From NCBI GenBank assembly GCA_903887415.1, contig CAISPO010000029.1:173225-237224 (forward strand): a stretch of 64,000 nt of DNA, written 5' to 3'. The notes beneath the pieces are model-generated. The model searched no databases. It was not told where the DNA came from and saw only the letters and a list, made by a program, of their open reading frames with translations. This document shows positions 27,240 through 35,816 of this stretch, piece after piece. Within the stretch, counting starts at the first letter, position 1. Each line of letters starts with the position of its first letter. The translations under genes were made by a program, and so were the position numbers. Source of the DNA: an uncultured Bacteroidota bacterium (GTDB lineage: Bacteria; Bacteroidota; Bacteroidia; Chitinophagales; Chitinophagaceae).

Positions 27240-27566
27240 TTAGTGTGCATTAAAATATCGAATACAAATAAATGCAATGATTGAAATTATTTCCAAAACA
27301 ATAAATGCTATTACGTATGGATGGCCATGATTAAGAGTTACACCCCAACCAAACTCTCCTGGAACAAATACCCTTTTATCGCTTTTATTGAAGTAGAAAC
27401 CAAAGAAATACTTATTAGCACCCTTATTAGCATTCCCATTACTGCTAACATAATTCCCTGTTTTTTTTAACAACAGTCTAATTGCAAGAAATAGAGGTGT
27501 AAGCATTAACGCAAATAACGCCGCGGCTATTACTTTTCCTATTATACTTATTGTCGTATCTGACAT
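27240..27566 (-). CDS. Small membrane protein resembling DUF5808
   Basis: 108 residues from ATG 27566; the frame continues upstream into the rfbC coding region but without meaning. Two membrane segments (IIGKVIAAALFALMLTPLFLAI and VIAFIVLEIISIIAFICI). Between them NKYFFGFYFNKSDKRVFVPGEFGWGVTLNHGHPY resembles the short DUF5808 motif (FYYNPDDPRxFVPKRxGxGxTLN). Role unknown. Starts 11 bp after the stop of rfbC, so possibly the operon's last member. Confidence 0.6.
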   Translation of the reverse strand: MSDTTISIIGKVIAAALFALMLTPLFLAIRLLLKKTGNYVSSNGNANKGANKYFFGFYFNKSDKRVFVPGEFGWGVTLNHGHPYVIAFIVLEIISIIAFICIRYFNAH

Positions 27567-27577
27567 AAAGCGTAAAT

Positions 27578-28117
27578 CTAAAATCCTCCCCCAAACTCCG
27601 CCATCCCCACAAACGAAAGATCCCTCGCAGAAAGCACCGGCTTCTTCACGTCCCAATCAAAGCCGATGCTATCGTACCGTATGCCGGTATCGTGAGTTTT
27701 ATTGTATTCTGATGAAACAAAGTAGCAGGTAAGTGAGTTATCAGTAAGCGACTTAAAACCATGTGCAAAACCCTCAGGGATAAAAACAGCCTTGTGGTTA
27801 TCCGCTGAAAGCTCATGGGCATAATATTGCCGGTAGGTAGGTGAATCTTTGCGCAGGTCCACGATCACATCCAGTATAGCCCCTTCCGGGCAATACACGA
27901 TCTTGCTGTGCTGGTGCGGCGGCAACTGGAAGTGCATACCACGAATCACATCTTTTTTTGAGAATGAAAAGTAGCTTTCCCGCAAAGTAAAATCTATACC
28001 AGCTTTACGAAAAACGGTTTCGCCATATACCTTTACGAATGTTCCCCGCGCATCTTCAGATGCTGGCAGGGTAATAATGAACGCTCCGTCTAGTGGTGTG
28101 GCTTGTATCTTAGGCAT
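27578..28117 (-). CDS. rfbC: dTDP-4-dehydrorhamnose 3,5-epimerase family protein
   Basis: 179 residues, full length for RmlC/RfbC. RGMHFQLPPHQHSKIVYCPEGAILDVIVDLRKDSPTY and FIPEGFAHGFKSL are the cupin strands with the active-site His; the Tyr of YFVSSEY corresponds to the acid in epimerases. ATG overlaps the rfbG stop (TAATG). Next to rfbF and rfbG, it would act on a CDP-4-keto-6-deoxyhexose and not on the dTDP sugar, by analogy to the RmlC-like epimerase of the ascarylose pathway; that is inference from context. Confidence 0.87.
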   Translation of the reverse strand: MPKIQATPLDGAFIITLPASEDARGTFVKVYGETVFRKAGIDFTLRESYFSFSKKDVIRGMHFQLPPHQHSKIVYCPEGAILDVIVDLRKDSPTYRQYYAHELSADNHKAVFIPEGFAHGFKSLTDNSLTCYFVSSEYNKTHDTGIRYDSIGFDWDVKKPVLSARDLSFVGMAEFGGGF

Positions 28118-29211
28118 TATTCAATTTCTCCGAAGTAATTTTTGATTTGCGCAAGGCACTTTTCATGAGCGCCGGTTTGTTTATTGGCATACCACTCGGC
28201 TGTCCATGCTATGGCTGTCCGCGCATCCATCTGCGATTTCCAGCCCAGGTGCTCCATAGCACGGGTGCTGTCCAGCAGCAGCAATTTTGCTTCATGGGGC
28301 GCTCCTTGTTCTGCGAAGCTCTTGTAACTCCCCGCGCCATAGCTGTCTATAAATGTTTTGGTGAGGTCTTCTACCGTCAGCATATCCTCCGGATTTGGTC
28401 CAAAGTTATAGGCGGTGCTGTACCGCGCAGGGTCTTCACTCATCTTCGCCGCCAGCAGCAGGTAAGCCCCCACCGGCTCCAACACATGCTGCCACGGCCG
28501 CACAGAATTTGGATTACGCAGCCCCACAGTCTCGCCAAATGCAATAGAACGCACAATATCCGGCACTATACGGTCATCCGAATAATCGCCACCGCCTATT
28601 ACATTCCCAGCCCTTGCAGATGCTATAGCCTTTTCATGCAGGTGGTAATCCTTCGGGTTAAAGAACGATCTGCGGAAGGAATCAATAACAATCTCCGCCG
28701 CTGCTTTGCTCGCAGAATACGGGTCATATCCGCCCAGCTTATCATCCTCTACAAACGGCAAGCCACGCTCCGGATTATCATATACCTTATCAGTTGTGAT
28801 CATTACCCCCACACATGCCGGCACCAGGCTACGCATGGCATCCAGCACATGCGCTGTTCCTTGCGCATTCACCATAAAGGTGTAGGAAGGCATGTCGTAA
28901 CCACGCCGCACAAGCGGCTGTGCTGCCAGGTGAAACACAAAATGCGGTTCGTACCTTACTATCTCTGTTTGCAGCTTCTGCATATCGCATACATCCGCTA
29001 TTACAGAACTGTAGCAAAGGTTGTCGCCGTCTATCTGGTTGTAGAGGTCGTTCTTTTTCTCTGGCGCCAGCGAGTAGCCTTTTACATTAGCGCCCAGCCA
29101 ATGCAGTATCTGCAACATCCACGCCCCTTTAAAACCAGTATGGCCCGTAAGAAATACACGTTTGCCATTAAATATCGAGCGCAGGTATTCTGCGGTTACC
29201 ACTTTTTCCAT
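28117..29211 (-). CDS. rfbG: CDP-glucose 4,6-dehydratase
   Basis: 364 residues, extended short-chain dehydrogenase fold: FLTGHTGFKGAWMLQIL (NAD-binding), HLAAQPLVRRGYDMPSYTFMVNAQGT, MITTDKVYDNPERG, YDPYSASKAAAE (YxxxK, Tyr active site), NVIGGGDYSDDRIVPDIVR. These are typical of RfbG/DdhB, which converts CDP-D-glucose to CDP-4-keto-6-deoxyglucose in the cytoplasm. Overlaps rfbF by 16 bp and rfbC by one base: a tight operon for surface polysaccharide sugar. Confidence 0.93.
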   Translation of the reverse strand: MEKVVTAEYLRSIFNGKRVFLTGHTGFKGAWMLQILHWLGANVKGYSLAPEKKNDLYNQIDGDNLCYSSVIADVCDMQKLQTEIVRYEPHFVFHLAAQPLVRRGYDMPSYTFMVNAQGTAHVLDAMRSLVPACVGVMITTDKVYDNPERGLPFVEDDKLGGYDPYSASKAAAEIVIDSFRRSFFNPKDYHLHEKAIASARAGNVIGGGDYSDDRIVPDIVRSIAFGETVGLRNPNSVRPWQHVLEPVGAYLLLAAKMSEDPARYSTAYNFGPNPEDMLTVEDLTKTFIDSYGAGSYKSFAEQGAPHEAKLLLLDSTRAMEHLGWKSQMDARTAIAWTAEWYANKQTGAHEKCLAQIKNYFGEIE

Positions 29212-29969
29212 ATAGGGTCAGTTTGCCAGAGGTGTTCTAATTCTTCTTTGTCGCGCAGGGTGTCCATACATTTCCAGAAGCCTTTGTAGCGGTAGGCGGC
29301 TATCTGGCGGTCGCGCGCCAGGTCGTCCATCGGCTGACGCTCCCACATCACGTCATCAGCGTCATCATGCAGGTATTTGGCTATTTCCGGCTCTACAATA
29401 AAGAAGCCACCGTTTATCCATGTACCGCTATCCGCAGGCTTTTCCTCAAAGCTCTCTATCGTGCCGCTATCTTCCATCTTTATGACACCAAAACGGCTTG
29501 TCGCCTGTATAGCCGTCATAGTGCATATCTTGCCGCTGGCCTCATGGTATTTCAGCACTTCGTCCAGGTTCACATCACACACCCCATCGCCATAAGTAAG
29601 CATAAAGCGCTCATTGCCCACATAAGGCAATACCCTTTTCAGGCGGCCTGCTGTCATACTGTCAACACCCGTATCTATCAGCGATATTTTGAACGGCTCG
29701 GCAGAGTTCTTATGAACCTCCACCGAATTGTTGGCCAGATCAACTGTTATATCTGCATTATGCAAAAAATAATTGGCGAAATATTCCTTGATCACCCAGC
29801 TTTTATAGCCCAGGCAAATGATGAACTCCGTATGCCCATAAGCGGCATATATCTTCATGATATGCCACAAGATGGGTTTACCGCCTATTTCTATCATAGG
29901 CTTTGGCCGCAGCGACGACTCTTCCGAGATACGTGTACCTCTGCCGCCTGCAAATATGACTACTTTCAT
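29196..29969 (-). CDS. rfbF: Glucose-1-phosphate cytidylyltransferase
   Basis: 257 residues. Nucleotidyltransferase start VVIFAGGRGTRISEESSLRPKPMIEIGGKPILWHIMKIYA, then GYKSWVIKEYF, LTYGDGVCDVNLDEVLKYH (metal Asp), FEEKPADSGTWINGGFFIVEPEI and the ending WKCMDTLRDKEELEHLW. All are characteristic of RfbF/DdhA, making CDP-glucose from CTP and glucose-1-phosphate. First gene of rfbFGC. A TATATTTG -7 box lies about 50 bp upstream. Confidence 0.93.
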   Translation of the reverse strand: MKVVIFAGGRGTRISEESSLRPKPMIEIGGKPILWHIMKIYAAYGHTEFIICLGYKSWVIKEYFANYFLHNADITVDLANNSVEVHKNSAEPFKISLIDTGVDSMTAGRLKRVLPYVGNERFMLTYGDGVCDVNLDEVLKYHEASGKICTMTAIQATSRFGVIKMEDSGTIESFEEKPADSGTWINGGFFIVEPEIAKYLHDDADDVMWERQPMDDLARDRQIAAYRYKGFWKCMDTLRDKEELEHLWQTDPIWKKW

Positions 29970-30018
29970 TTGTTGATTTACTTTTAGACAAAAACGGAAC
30001 CGCGCCGTTTCATGGGAA

Positions 30019-30026
30019 CAAATATA
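30019..30026 (-). promoter_or_regulatory. Possible -7 box of the rfbFGC operon
   Basis: Minus strand reads TATATTTG, matching TAnnTTTG, 49 bp before the rfbF ATG. No TTG at the expected -33 spacing. Confidence 0.4.
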
Positions 30027-30170
30027 ATAGATTAAGGTTAACGGGGTAAATGGTTAAAAGGTTTATTAGTTAATTAACGTGAAATACTAAACCTGATCTT
30101 AAAATCCTTTAATCCTAAAAATCTTAGTTCAGACTATTTTTTTATATTTTTATCCCTAAAATCAAACCAT

Positions 30171-31187
30171 ATGAAAAAATTTGTACGCTTTATGGTAGTG
30201 CTGATACTTATTGTAATAGTGGCGCTTACCATACTCGTGTTTGTAGAGCCGACTGACGTTACTGTTACACGTACGACTGTCATAAAAGCCCCGAAAGAGG
30301 CTGTATTTGAGCAGATAGTAAATTTCAAGAACTGGCATAACTGGAGCCCCTGGAATAAACTGGATGGCGACAAAATGAAGATGGATTTTTATGGCACGGA
30401 CGGCACCCCGGGCAGCGGCTATAAATGGGTGGGCGTCCAGACCGGGGCCGGCGATATGAAAGACAGCGCAGTTAATGGCACAGATATGCTGTATAATCTA
30501 ACATTCACCGAACCCCATGCAGGCAGCGCGTGGGGCCACTTCAAAGCAGACGATACTGCGGGCATGACAAAAGTAACCTGGATATGCACCATGCACTTTG
30601 GCAAGCCGTCTAATGCTATGCTCGTGTTTATGAATATGGAAAAGCTCCTGGGCCCTATGTTTGAAGATGGCCTTAAGGACATGAAAACATTTGTGGAGAG
30701 CAAAGCCCCTGCAGCGCCTGCGCCAACCGGCATCGAAGTTACTGAGGTTGAATACCCGGGCCATACCTTCGAAGGGCTGCGCAAAACCGTATCAAATGTG
30801 GCGATGGGGGATATGATGAAGCTGTTTGCAGACGCAAAAACAGTAATGACAAAGAACGCTGCCGATAAAATAAACGGCACCAGCGCCGGCCTGTACTTCA
30901 CCTGGGATACCGTGAAAAAAGAAACTGATATGGCAGCCGTATTCCCGGTATCAGAAGCTAAAACGATCAAAGATGTTGCAGTTTTCAACATACCAAAGTC
31001 GAAAGCGGTATTGGCTGTGCTGCGCGGCGGTTACGGAAAGGAAATGGAAGTACATGGCGCTATCACCAAACACATAGCTGAAAAAGGAGAAACAAAGGGC
31101 ACCGTGATCGAAGAATATACCATAGGCCCCAACGAAGAACCAGACAGCAATAAGTGGGTTACCAATATTTATTACCTAATTAAATAA
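30171..31187 (+). CDS. SRPBCC domain plus GyrI-like ligand-binding domain protein
   Basis: 338 residues. An N-terminal membrane helix (FMVVLILIVIVALTILVFVE, 7-26), then a START/SRPBCC (polyketide-cyclase type) domain about 33-175: TRTTVIKAPKEAVFEQIVNFKNWHNWSPW. A Pro/Ala linker (KAPAAPAPTG) leads to a GyrI/AraC-effector-like domain of about 150 residues (VTEVEYPGHTFEGLRKTVS ... IEEYTIGPNEEPDSNKWVTNIYYLIK). This fusion is common in Bacteroidota; both folds bind hydrophobic small molecules, but the ligand is unknown. Membrane-tethered, orientation uncertain. Confidence 0.85.
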   Translation: MKKFVRFMVVLILIVIVALTILVFVEPTDVTVTRTTVIKAPKEAVFEQIVNFKNWHNWSPWNKLDGDKMKMDFYGTDGTPGSGYKWVGVQTGAGDMKDSAVNGTDMLYNLTFTEPHAGSAWGHFKADDTAGMTKVTWICTMHFGKPSNAMLVFMNMEKLLGPMFEDGLKDMKTFVESKAPAAPAPTGIEVTEVEYPGHTFEGLRKTVSNVAMGDMMKLFADAKTVMTKNAADKINGTSAGLYFTWDTVKKETDMAAVFPVSEAKTIKDVAVFNIPKSKAVLAVLRGGYGKEMEVHGAITKHIAEKGETKGTVIEEYTIGPNEEPDSNKWVTNIYYLIK

Positions 31188-31205
31188 TATTTCATTTAGT
31201 TTCTG

Positions 31206-31223
31206 TCCCGATAGCTATCGGGA
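31206..31223. repeat. 18-bp perfect palindrome
   Basis: tcccgatagctatcggga, without a loop, 19 bp after the stop of the preceding gene. I know this palindrome as a frequent intergenic word in Bacteroidota genomes. It may act as a terminator or be a mobile palindromic unit. Confidence 0.6.
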
Positions 31224-31244
31224 TGACTTTTGAATTTTGAATTT

Positions 31245-31281
31245 GAAAAAGCCATCTTTACAATGTATTGGTGGCTTTTTC
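31245..31281 (+). terminator. Terminator after the SRPBCC gene
   Basis: 10-bp stem gaaaaagcca / tggctttttc (31245-31254, 31272-31281) with a 17-nt loop and T-run. Confidence 0.65.
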
Positions 31282-31302
31282 GTTATTATGAGAATGTCCC
31301 TG

Positions 31303-31310
31303 TATTTTTG
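31303..31310 (+). promoter_or_regulatory. Promoter -7 box TATTTTTG of the GT2 fusion gene
   Basis: TATTTTTGCGCAC fits TAnnTTTG with the usual following GC. It lies 68 bp before the ATG. The leader between contains repeated TTTTGAATTTTGA phrases that also occur at 31227-31245. Confidence 0.45.
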
Positions 31311-31377
31311 CGCACAAGCCATTCGATCAGGTAAGCTATACCTTTTTGAATTTTGACCTTTGACTTTTGAATTTGGA

Positions 31378-33327
31378 ATGAAGTTATCAGTAATTATTGT
31401 CAACTATAATGTTAAGTACTTCCTCGAAGTGTGCCTGCATTCTGTGCTAAGGGCAGCGGGGGATAAAGACATTGAAATAATAGTTATTGACAATAATTCC
31501 AGCGATGATAGCTGCGCCATGGTCAGGGAGCGCTTTCCGTCTGTTATCATCTTAGAAAATAATGACAATAAGGGCTTCTCGAAGGCTAATAACCAAGGAG
31601 TTGCGATAGCAAAAGGTGAGTATATACTCTTCCTGAACCCGGATACAGTAATGCCCGAGGATTTTCTTACAAAGACCCTCGCCTACATGGATGCCCACCC
31701 GGATGCCGGGGCCCTCGGCCCAAGGCTCATTGACGGTAAAGGTCAGTTCGCACCCGACTCTAAAAAATCTTACCCTTCACTGTCGGTGGCCATCTTTAAA
31801 ACTACGGGGATCAATAAGTTATTCAGCAGATCAGCTTATTTTAATAAATACTACGCAGTGCATGTGGGCGAGCATGAAACAGCAGCAGTTGATGTACTTT
31901 CCGGCTGCTGCATGATGGTCCGCAGGTCAGCAATGGACCAAGCGGGTGGCGCCTTCGATGAAGACTACTTCATGTACTGCGAAGATGTGGACCTCTCCTA
32001 CCGGATAGAAAAAGCAGGCTACAAAAACATGTACTATCCCGAGGCCGAGCTGATACACTACAAAGGCGAAAGCACCCGCAAAATGACCCTGTCCTATGTG
32101 CGCATCTTTAACGAGGCACTGGTGACATTTGTAAAAAAGCACTATACCAAACAGCAGGCGAGCATGTTCGTCCTGTTTATTAATGCGGGAATTATATTAC
32201 GGGCTATACTTGGCACGGTAAAGCGCGCCCTCAAAGTGCTGCACATGCCGTTGATCGATGCACTCATTTTGCTGCTCACGCTCTGGGGCATCAAGAATTT
32301 CTGGGTGCAGGAGGTGAAGAACATCTTACCGATTGCTCCCGGCGTTGTTTATGCTACTTTCCCGGTTTACATTGGGTTATGGCTGCTATCTCTATACTTT
32401 AACGGGGCTTACGATCCTCCCTATCGTGCACTTAAAGTCACCAGGGGTATGCTCATAGGCACATTCGCCATCCTCGCCTATTATGGCCTTTTACCCCCCG
32501 AGTACCGGTATTCCAGGGCCATTATCATTTTTTCCGGCTTTGCCGGCACCGTAGTATTGCTGGGGCTGCATGAGATATTATACCGCATGGGTATTCTCAA
32601 ATTCATACCTTACGACAAGCTGCCCCGCAAAGCAGTTATAGTGGCTAATGAAACCGCCTACCGGCAAACCGCCGAGATATTACAGAAAGTGCACTACGCC
32701 CCCGAGCTTTCCGGGAGGATCAGCCCCACCGCAAATGCAAATGATTCGCTTGCTTCCCTGCCTGAAATGAAGCAGATGCTCTACAGTACGGGCATAAACG
32801 AGGTCATATTCTGCATCAATGGGCTAACATATACTGATGTATTTAAGCAGATGCAGCACTGCGGCAAAGAGTATGAATACAAAATACATATTGCTGGAAG
32901 TCAAAGTTTTGTAGGTAGTAACTCCAGCAGCACTTCCGGAGACTTATACACTATCGACCGCCGTTTCAACCTCTCCGACTTCGCCCAAGTGCGCAACAAA
33001 CGTATGGTGGACATAGGTGCCGCCCTGCTTTTCCTGGTTGCATTTCCTTTTACGTTTTTCCGGATAAAAAACCCGGGTAAGTTTCTTATAAACTGTTTTA
33101 AGGTACTGACTGGAGCATTTACCTGGGTAGGATATGCGGCTGGCCCAACGACTAATCTCCCCTCAATAAAAAAAGGTATAATACAGCCTTACAATATACT
33201 TGCTTGTTACGAGCCGGGAACTGAAGTAAAGGAAAAGATAAACACTGCCTACGCACAGCATTATGCTCCGGCAACTGACATAGCCTTGCTCCTCAAAAAT
33301 TACCGGTATCTTGGCGGCCAAGACTAA
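31378..33327 (+). CDS. Family 2 glycosyltransferase fused to a polyprenyl sugar-transferase-like tail
   Basis: 649 residues from ATG 31378. Residues 1-~240 are a GT2 rhamnosyltransferase-like domain: LSVIIVNYNVKYFLEVCLHS, VIDNNSSDDS, GFSKANNQG, LFLNPDTVMP (DxD-like), GCCMMVRRSAMDQAGGFDE-type segment and DVDLSYRI. Five membrane segments follow at about 262-405. A Rossmann-like part (AVIVANETAYRQTAEIL) comes next, then RNKRMVDIGAALLFLVAFPF and a C-terminus (KKGIIQPYNI...DIALLLKNYRYLGG) that mimics the ends of WcaJ/WbaP-type sugar transferases. The catalytic motif region between them is missing, so only the GT2 half is likely active. Probably acts in surface glycan synthesis. Confidence 0.82.
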   Translation: MKLSVIIVNYNVKYFLEVCLHSVLRAAGDKDIEIIVIDNNSSDDSCAMVRERFPSVIILENNDNKGFSKANNQGVAIAKGEYILFLNPDTVMPEDFLTKTLAYMDAHPDAGALGPRLIDGKGQFAPDSKKSYPSLSVAIFKTTGINKLFSRSAYFNKYYAVHVGEHETAAVDVLSGCCMMVRRSAMDQAGGAFDEDYFMYCEDVDLSYRIEKAGYKNMYYPEAELIHYKGESTRKMTLSYVRIFNEALVTFVKKHYTKQQASMFVLFINAGIILRAILGTVKRALKVLHMPLIDALILLLTLWGIKNFWVQEVKNILPIAPGVVYATFPVYIGLWLLSLYFNGAYDPPYRALKVTRGMLIGTFAILAYYGLLPPEYRYSRAIIIFSGFAGTVVLLGLHEILYRMGILKFIPYDKLPRKAVIVANETAYRQTAEILQKVHYAPELSGRISPTANANDSLASLPEMKQMLYSTGINEVIFCINGLTYTDVFKQMQHCGKEYEYKIHIAGSQSFVGSNSSSTSGDLYTIDRRFNLSDFAQVRNKRMVDIGAALLFLVAFPFTFFRIKNPGKFLINCFKVLTGAFTWVGYAAGPTTNLPSIKKGIIQPYNILACYEPGTEVKEKINTAYAQHYAPATDIALLLKNYRYLGGQD

Positions 33328-34637
33328 CTTTGCTGTTTTTCCAGCCTTTCCTTTGCCATTTGCTGGATATGCTTTTCAAATTCCGGGTAGTCAGATATAA
33401 CCCGGTCGAACGATTCCTTGTCCAGTGAATACAGGTCGCAATAACCTACCGCCCTGATCGTTGCATTTCTTGGCTGTTTCAGCAGCAAGGCTATCTCCCC
33501 AAAAAAACCACCTTCCTTTATAGTAGCATACACATGGTGCCCATCTTTTGAGAGCACTTCTACCGACCCTTTGTTGATAAAGTACATTTCATCGCCTATT
33601 TCGCCAAATGAGCAAATGGCATCGCCCGGAGCAAAAATGCAGGGCTTCAGATAATACAATATCTCCTTCAGCAGGCTCGGGTCCGCATCTTTGAACATCG
33701 GCACCTTTTCTATAACACTTTTATTCAGAAATAAGGCAAATTCGTACCGGAACGATGCCGGCAACTCTGACAGTATCTCGGCATCATCATACCCCTTCCT
33801 GGTCGACCATATATAATTGTAGTAATGGTGTACCCGCTCCTGCAGCTTCTTGGGTATTTTCTTCGACTTCATGTAGTTATCCACCCTATCCACACGCTCC
33901 CGGTGACGGGTTTTTACAATATCTATATTGGTGAGCAATGTGGCTATATTACCAATGATGTAGCCGAACGCCCCAGCTCCCATAAGCTGTGCAAACATGG
34001 TATAGACCACCTCAATACTCTTGTTTTTGTCTGGCGTTATATCTCCATACCCTATCGTAGTTACCGTAGTAGTGCACCAGTAAAGGGCCAGTATATATGT
34101 ATGCAGCATATGCGCACTCACATCCTCCATCCGGATGTGTATCCATCCGCAGGCGATCCAGTGCATAAAAAGCCCTAGGAAATAGAAAAAGAACAGCAGC
34201 CTTACGATACCGTGGTTCAGCGTTATGCGGTGCTCCCACGTGGACTGAAAACTGCTCACACGGAATATCTTGAGCACACGCAGCAGGCAAAATACCAGGC
34301 ATAATCCAAAATTGCCGCCATTCCACAACAGCAGCTCGAACGGTATGGCAGAAAGAACATCCAGTATAAACCAGCCTTGCAGGTAAACTTGAGCCGGGCT
34401 TTTGTGTGCATGTTGTGAATGAGCATGATGTGGTGATGGCTGCCGGAAGCGCACAAATATATCGGCGACAAAAACACAGGTCACAAACAGGTTCATAAAA
34501 AGAATGACCCCTTCAGGCCGGTAATGCACAATGAGCCCATAAGGCACCTCTATGGCCAGGTAGGTCGCCAGCAGGGCTATCCAGATATCCCAATAGAAAA
34601 TAAAACTATCCTTATTCTTATGCTCAGTATGAACCAT
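33324..34637 (-). CDS. Cyclic-nucleotide-gated K+ channel
   Basis: 437 residues. A six-helix voltage-sensor-type membrane part (S1 near 13-33 to S6 near 212-235) with the selectivity filter TTVTTIGYGDITP (TIGYGD at 194-199) before S6. A C-linker (HRERVDRVDNYMKSKKIPKKLQERVHHYYNYIW) leads to a cNMP-binding domain with GGFFGEIALLLKQPRNATIRA, the phosphate-binding cassette including its Arg. S4 is weakly charged (LLRVLKIFRVSSF). Predicted inner-membrane K+-selective channel gated by cAMP/cGMP. A His-rich loop (PHHAHSQHAHKS, 69-80) is unusual. Its stop overlaps the stop of the convergent GT2 gene. Confidence 0.9.
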   Translation of the reverse strand: MVHTEHKNKDSFIFYWDIWIALLATYLAIEVPYGLIVHYRPEGVILFMNLFVTCVFVADIFVRFRQPSPHHAHSQHAHKSPAQVYLQGWFILDVLSAIPFELLLWNGGNFGLCLVFCLLRVLKIFRVSSFQSTWEHRITLNHGIVRLLFFFYFLGLFMHWIACGWIHIRMEDVSAHMLHTYILALYWCTTTVTTIGYGDITPDKNKSIEVVYTMFAQLMGAGAFGYIIGNIATLLTNIDIVKTRHRERVDRVDNYMKSKKIPKKLQERVHHYYNYIWSTRKGYDDAEILSELPASFRYEFALFLNKSVIEKVPMFKDADPSLLKEILYYLKPCIFAPGDAICSFGEIGDEMYFINKGSVEVLSKDGHHVYATIKEGGFFGEIALLLKQPRNATIRAVGYCDLYSLDKESFDRVISDYPEFEKHIQQMAKERLEKQQS

Positions 34638-34764
34638 TAATCAGTGCCATTTATCCCGAACTCCAAATATAATACTTAATCGCATCGCCATTTGTACCCG
34701 GTTGCAAATAGCCGTGTCCGATTTTCCTTATACTTTTTGCCGCCCTTTTGTGATAGAATTTTTT

Positions 34765-34795
34765 TTTGCTTTTTTAAAATTTATACATAGCTTTG
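34765..34795 (+). promoter_or_regulatory. Consensus Bacteroidota promoter for the PadR unit
   Basis: TTTG at 34765-34768, 19-bp spacer, TAGCTTTG at 34788-34795: a full match to the -33/-7 consensus. ATG lies 17 bp further, giving a very short leader. Confidence 0.7.
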
Positions 34796-34812
34796 CGATG
34801 TATTGTTAACCG

Positions 34813-35178
34813 ATGCAACAAAAAGCGATGAATCACACAGAACTATTAAAAGGCACCCTTGGCACAATCATCCTCCGGCTGCTGGAAGAGAAGGGCCGCA
34901 TGTATGGCTACGAGATCACCCAATTGGTAAAGGAGGCATCGGGCGAAACGATACTGATAAAAGAGGGCTCGCTCTATCCTGCCCTGCACAAGCTGGAAGC
35001 CGATGGGCTCATCGTTTCGGAAGAAGTATTCATCGGCAAGCGGGTGCGCAAATATTATAGCCTCACAAAACCCGGGAAAAAGGCAACGCGTGCGTCCGTT
35101 GACGAACTGCTGGCTTTTATGCAGACTATTCATAATCTGATAACCTCCGAATTAAATCCATCGCATGGTGCAGCTTAG
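34813..35178 (+). CDS. PadR-family transcriptional regulator
   Basis: 121 residues (MNHTELLKG at 34828 is an equally good start). Winged-helix PadR features: LLKGTLGTIILRLLEEKGRMYGYEITQLVKEAS, IKEGSLYPALHKLEADGLI, GKRVRKYYSLTKPGKKA. The short C-terminal helix allows dimerisation. Its 3' end overlaps the next gene by 14 bp. This PadR-plus-membrane-protein arrangement usually means the regulator controls its own operon in response to envelope stress; that is inference. Confidence 0.92.
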   Translation: MQQKAMNHTELLKGTLGTIILRLLEEKGRMYGYEITQLVKEASGETILIKEGSLYPALHKLEADGLIVSEEVFIGKRVRKYYSLTKPGKKATRASVDELLAFMQTIHNLITSELNPSHGAA

Positions 35179-35779
35179 CGACGGACAAGTGGATGCCATA
35201 CTGCAACGCATAATTGCAGATGGCGTTACCAGCAGGGACCTGCAAAACGGCCTGCTGGACCACTATTGCTGCTTCATTGAGGAAAACATAAACAAGGGCA
35301 GCACGTTCGATGTAGCTTATATGGCTGCATTCAACGCAATAACCCCCAATGGCATTCACGAAGTACAGGAAGAACTCTTTTTTCTTTTAACCTTTAAAAC
35401 GCAAACAAATATGAAACGCATCATTTATGGCTGCGGCTTTGCCGCCACCTTTCTCATCTCTACCGGGCTTATGTTTAAGACAGTACACTGGCCCTTCGGC
35501 AACCAATTGCTTTTCGGGGGCTTCTGCGCGCTCATTATTACCTCATTTGCTTTATCCTTCAATTCTGTGAGGTTCCTGAAAAAGCATTCTGCCGCCTACA
35601 ACATCCGCTCCGGCGCGGGATTCATCTCTGCATTCCTGGTCTCCGCCGGCAGCCTGTTCAAAATGCTCCGCTACCCGGGCGCCAACCTCCAGATCGTCAG
35701 CGGCATGGTAATGCTCAGCTTTGTCTTCATCCCCATGCTCTTCTGGCATATGTATAAACAGGCGATTGCCACGAAATAA
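35165..35779 (+). CDS. Membrane protein co-transcribed with PadR, GldL-like helices
   Basis: 204 residues. The N-terminal ~75 residues are soluble and helical (QVDAILQRIIADGVTSRDLQNGLLDHYCCFIEENI), like the HAAS-type domain found next to PadR regulators. Four membrane helices follow; GLMFKTVHWPFGNQLL and GSLFKMLRYPGANLQIV form an internal repeat of a motif seen in GldL and related Bacteroidota membrane proteins. Overlaps padR by 14 bp, so translation is likely coupled. Function unknown. Confidence 0.75.
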   Translation: MVQLSDGQVDAILQRIIADGVTSRDLQNGLLDHYCCFIEENINKGSTFDVAYMAAFNAITPNGIHEVQEELFFLLTFKTQTNMKRIIYGCGFAATFLISTGLMFKTVHWPFGNQLLFGGFCALIITSFALSFNSVRFLKKHSAAYNIRSGAGFISAFLVSAGSLFKMLRYPGANLQIVSGMVMLSFVFIPMLFWHMYKQAIATK

Positions 35780-35816
35780 ATATCAAAGACAGGGAGCATA
35801 GCACACAATACGAAAA

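Noticed and set aside
28147..29289. 380-codon plus-strand open frame across rfbG
   Set aside because: Antisense to rfbG; biased His/Arg/Cys composition and no family.
33324..33327. Overlap of the GT2 and channel stop codons
   Set aside because: A four-base convergent overlap is common and needs no special explanation.
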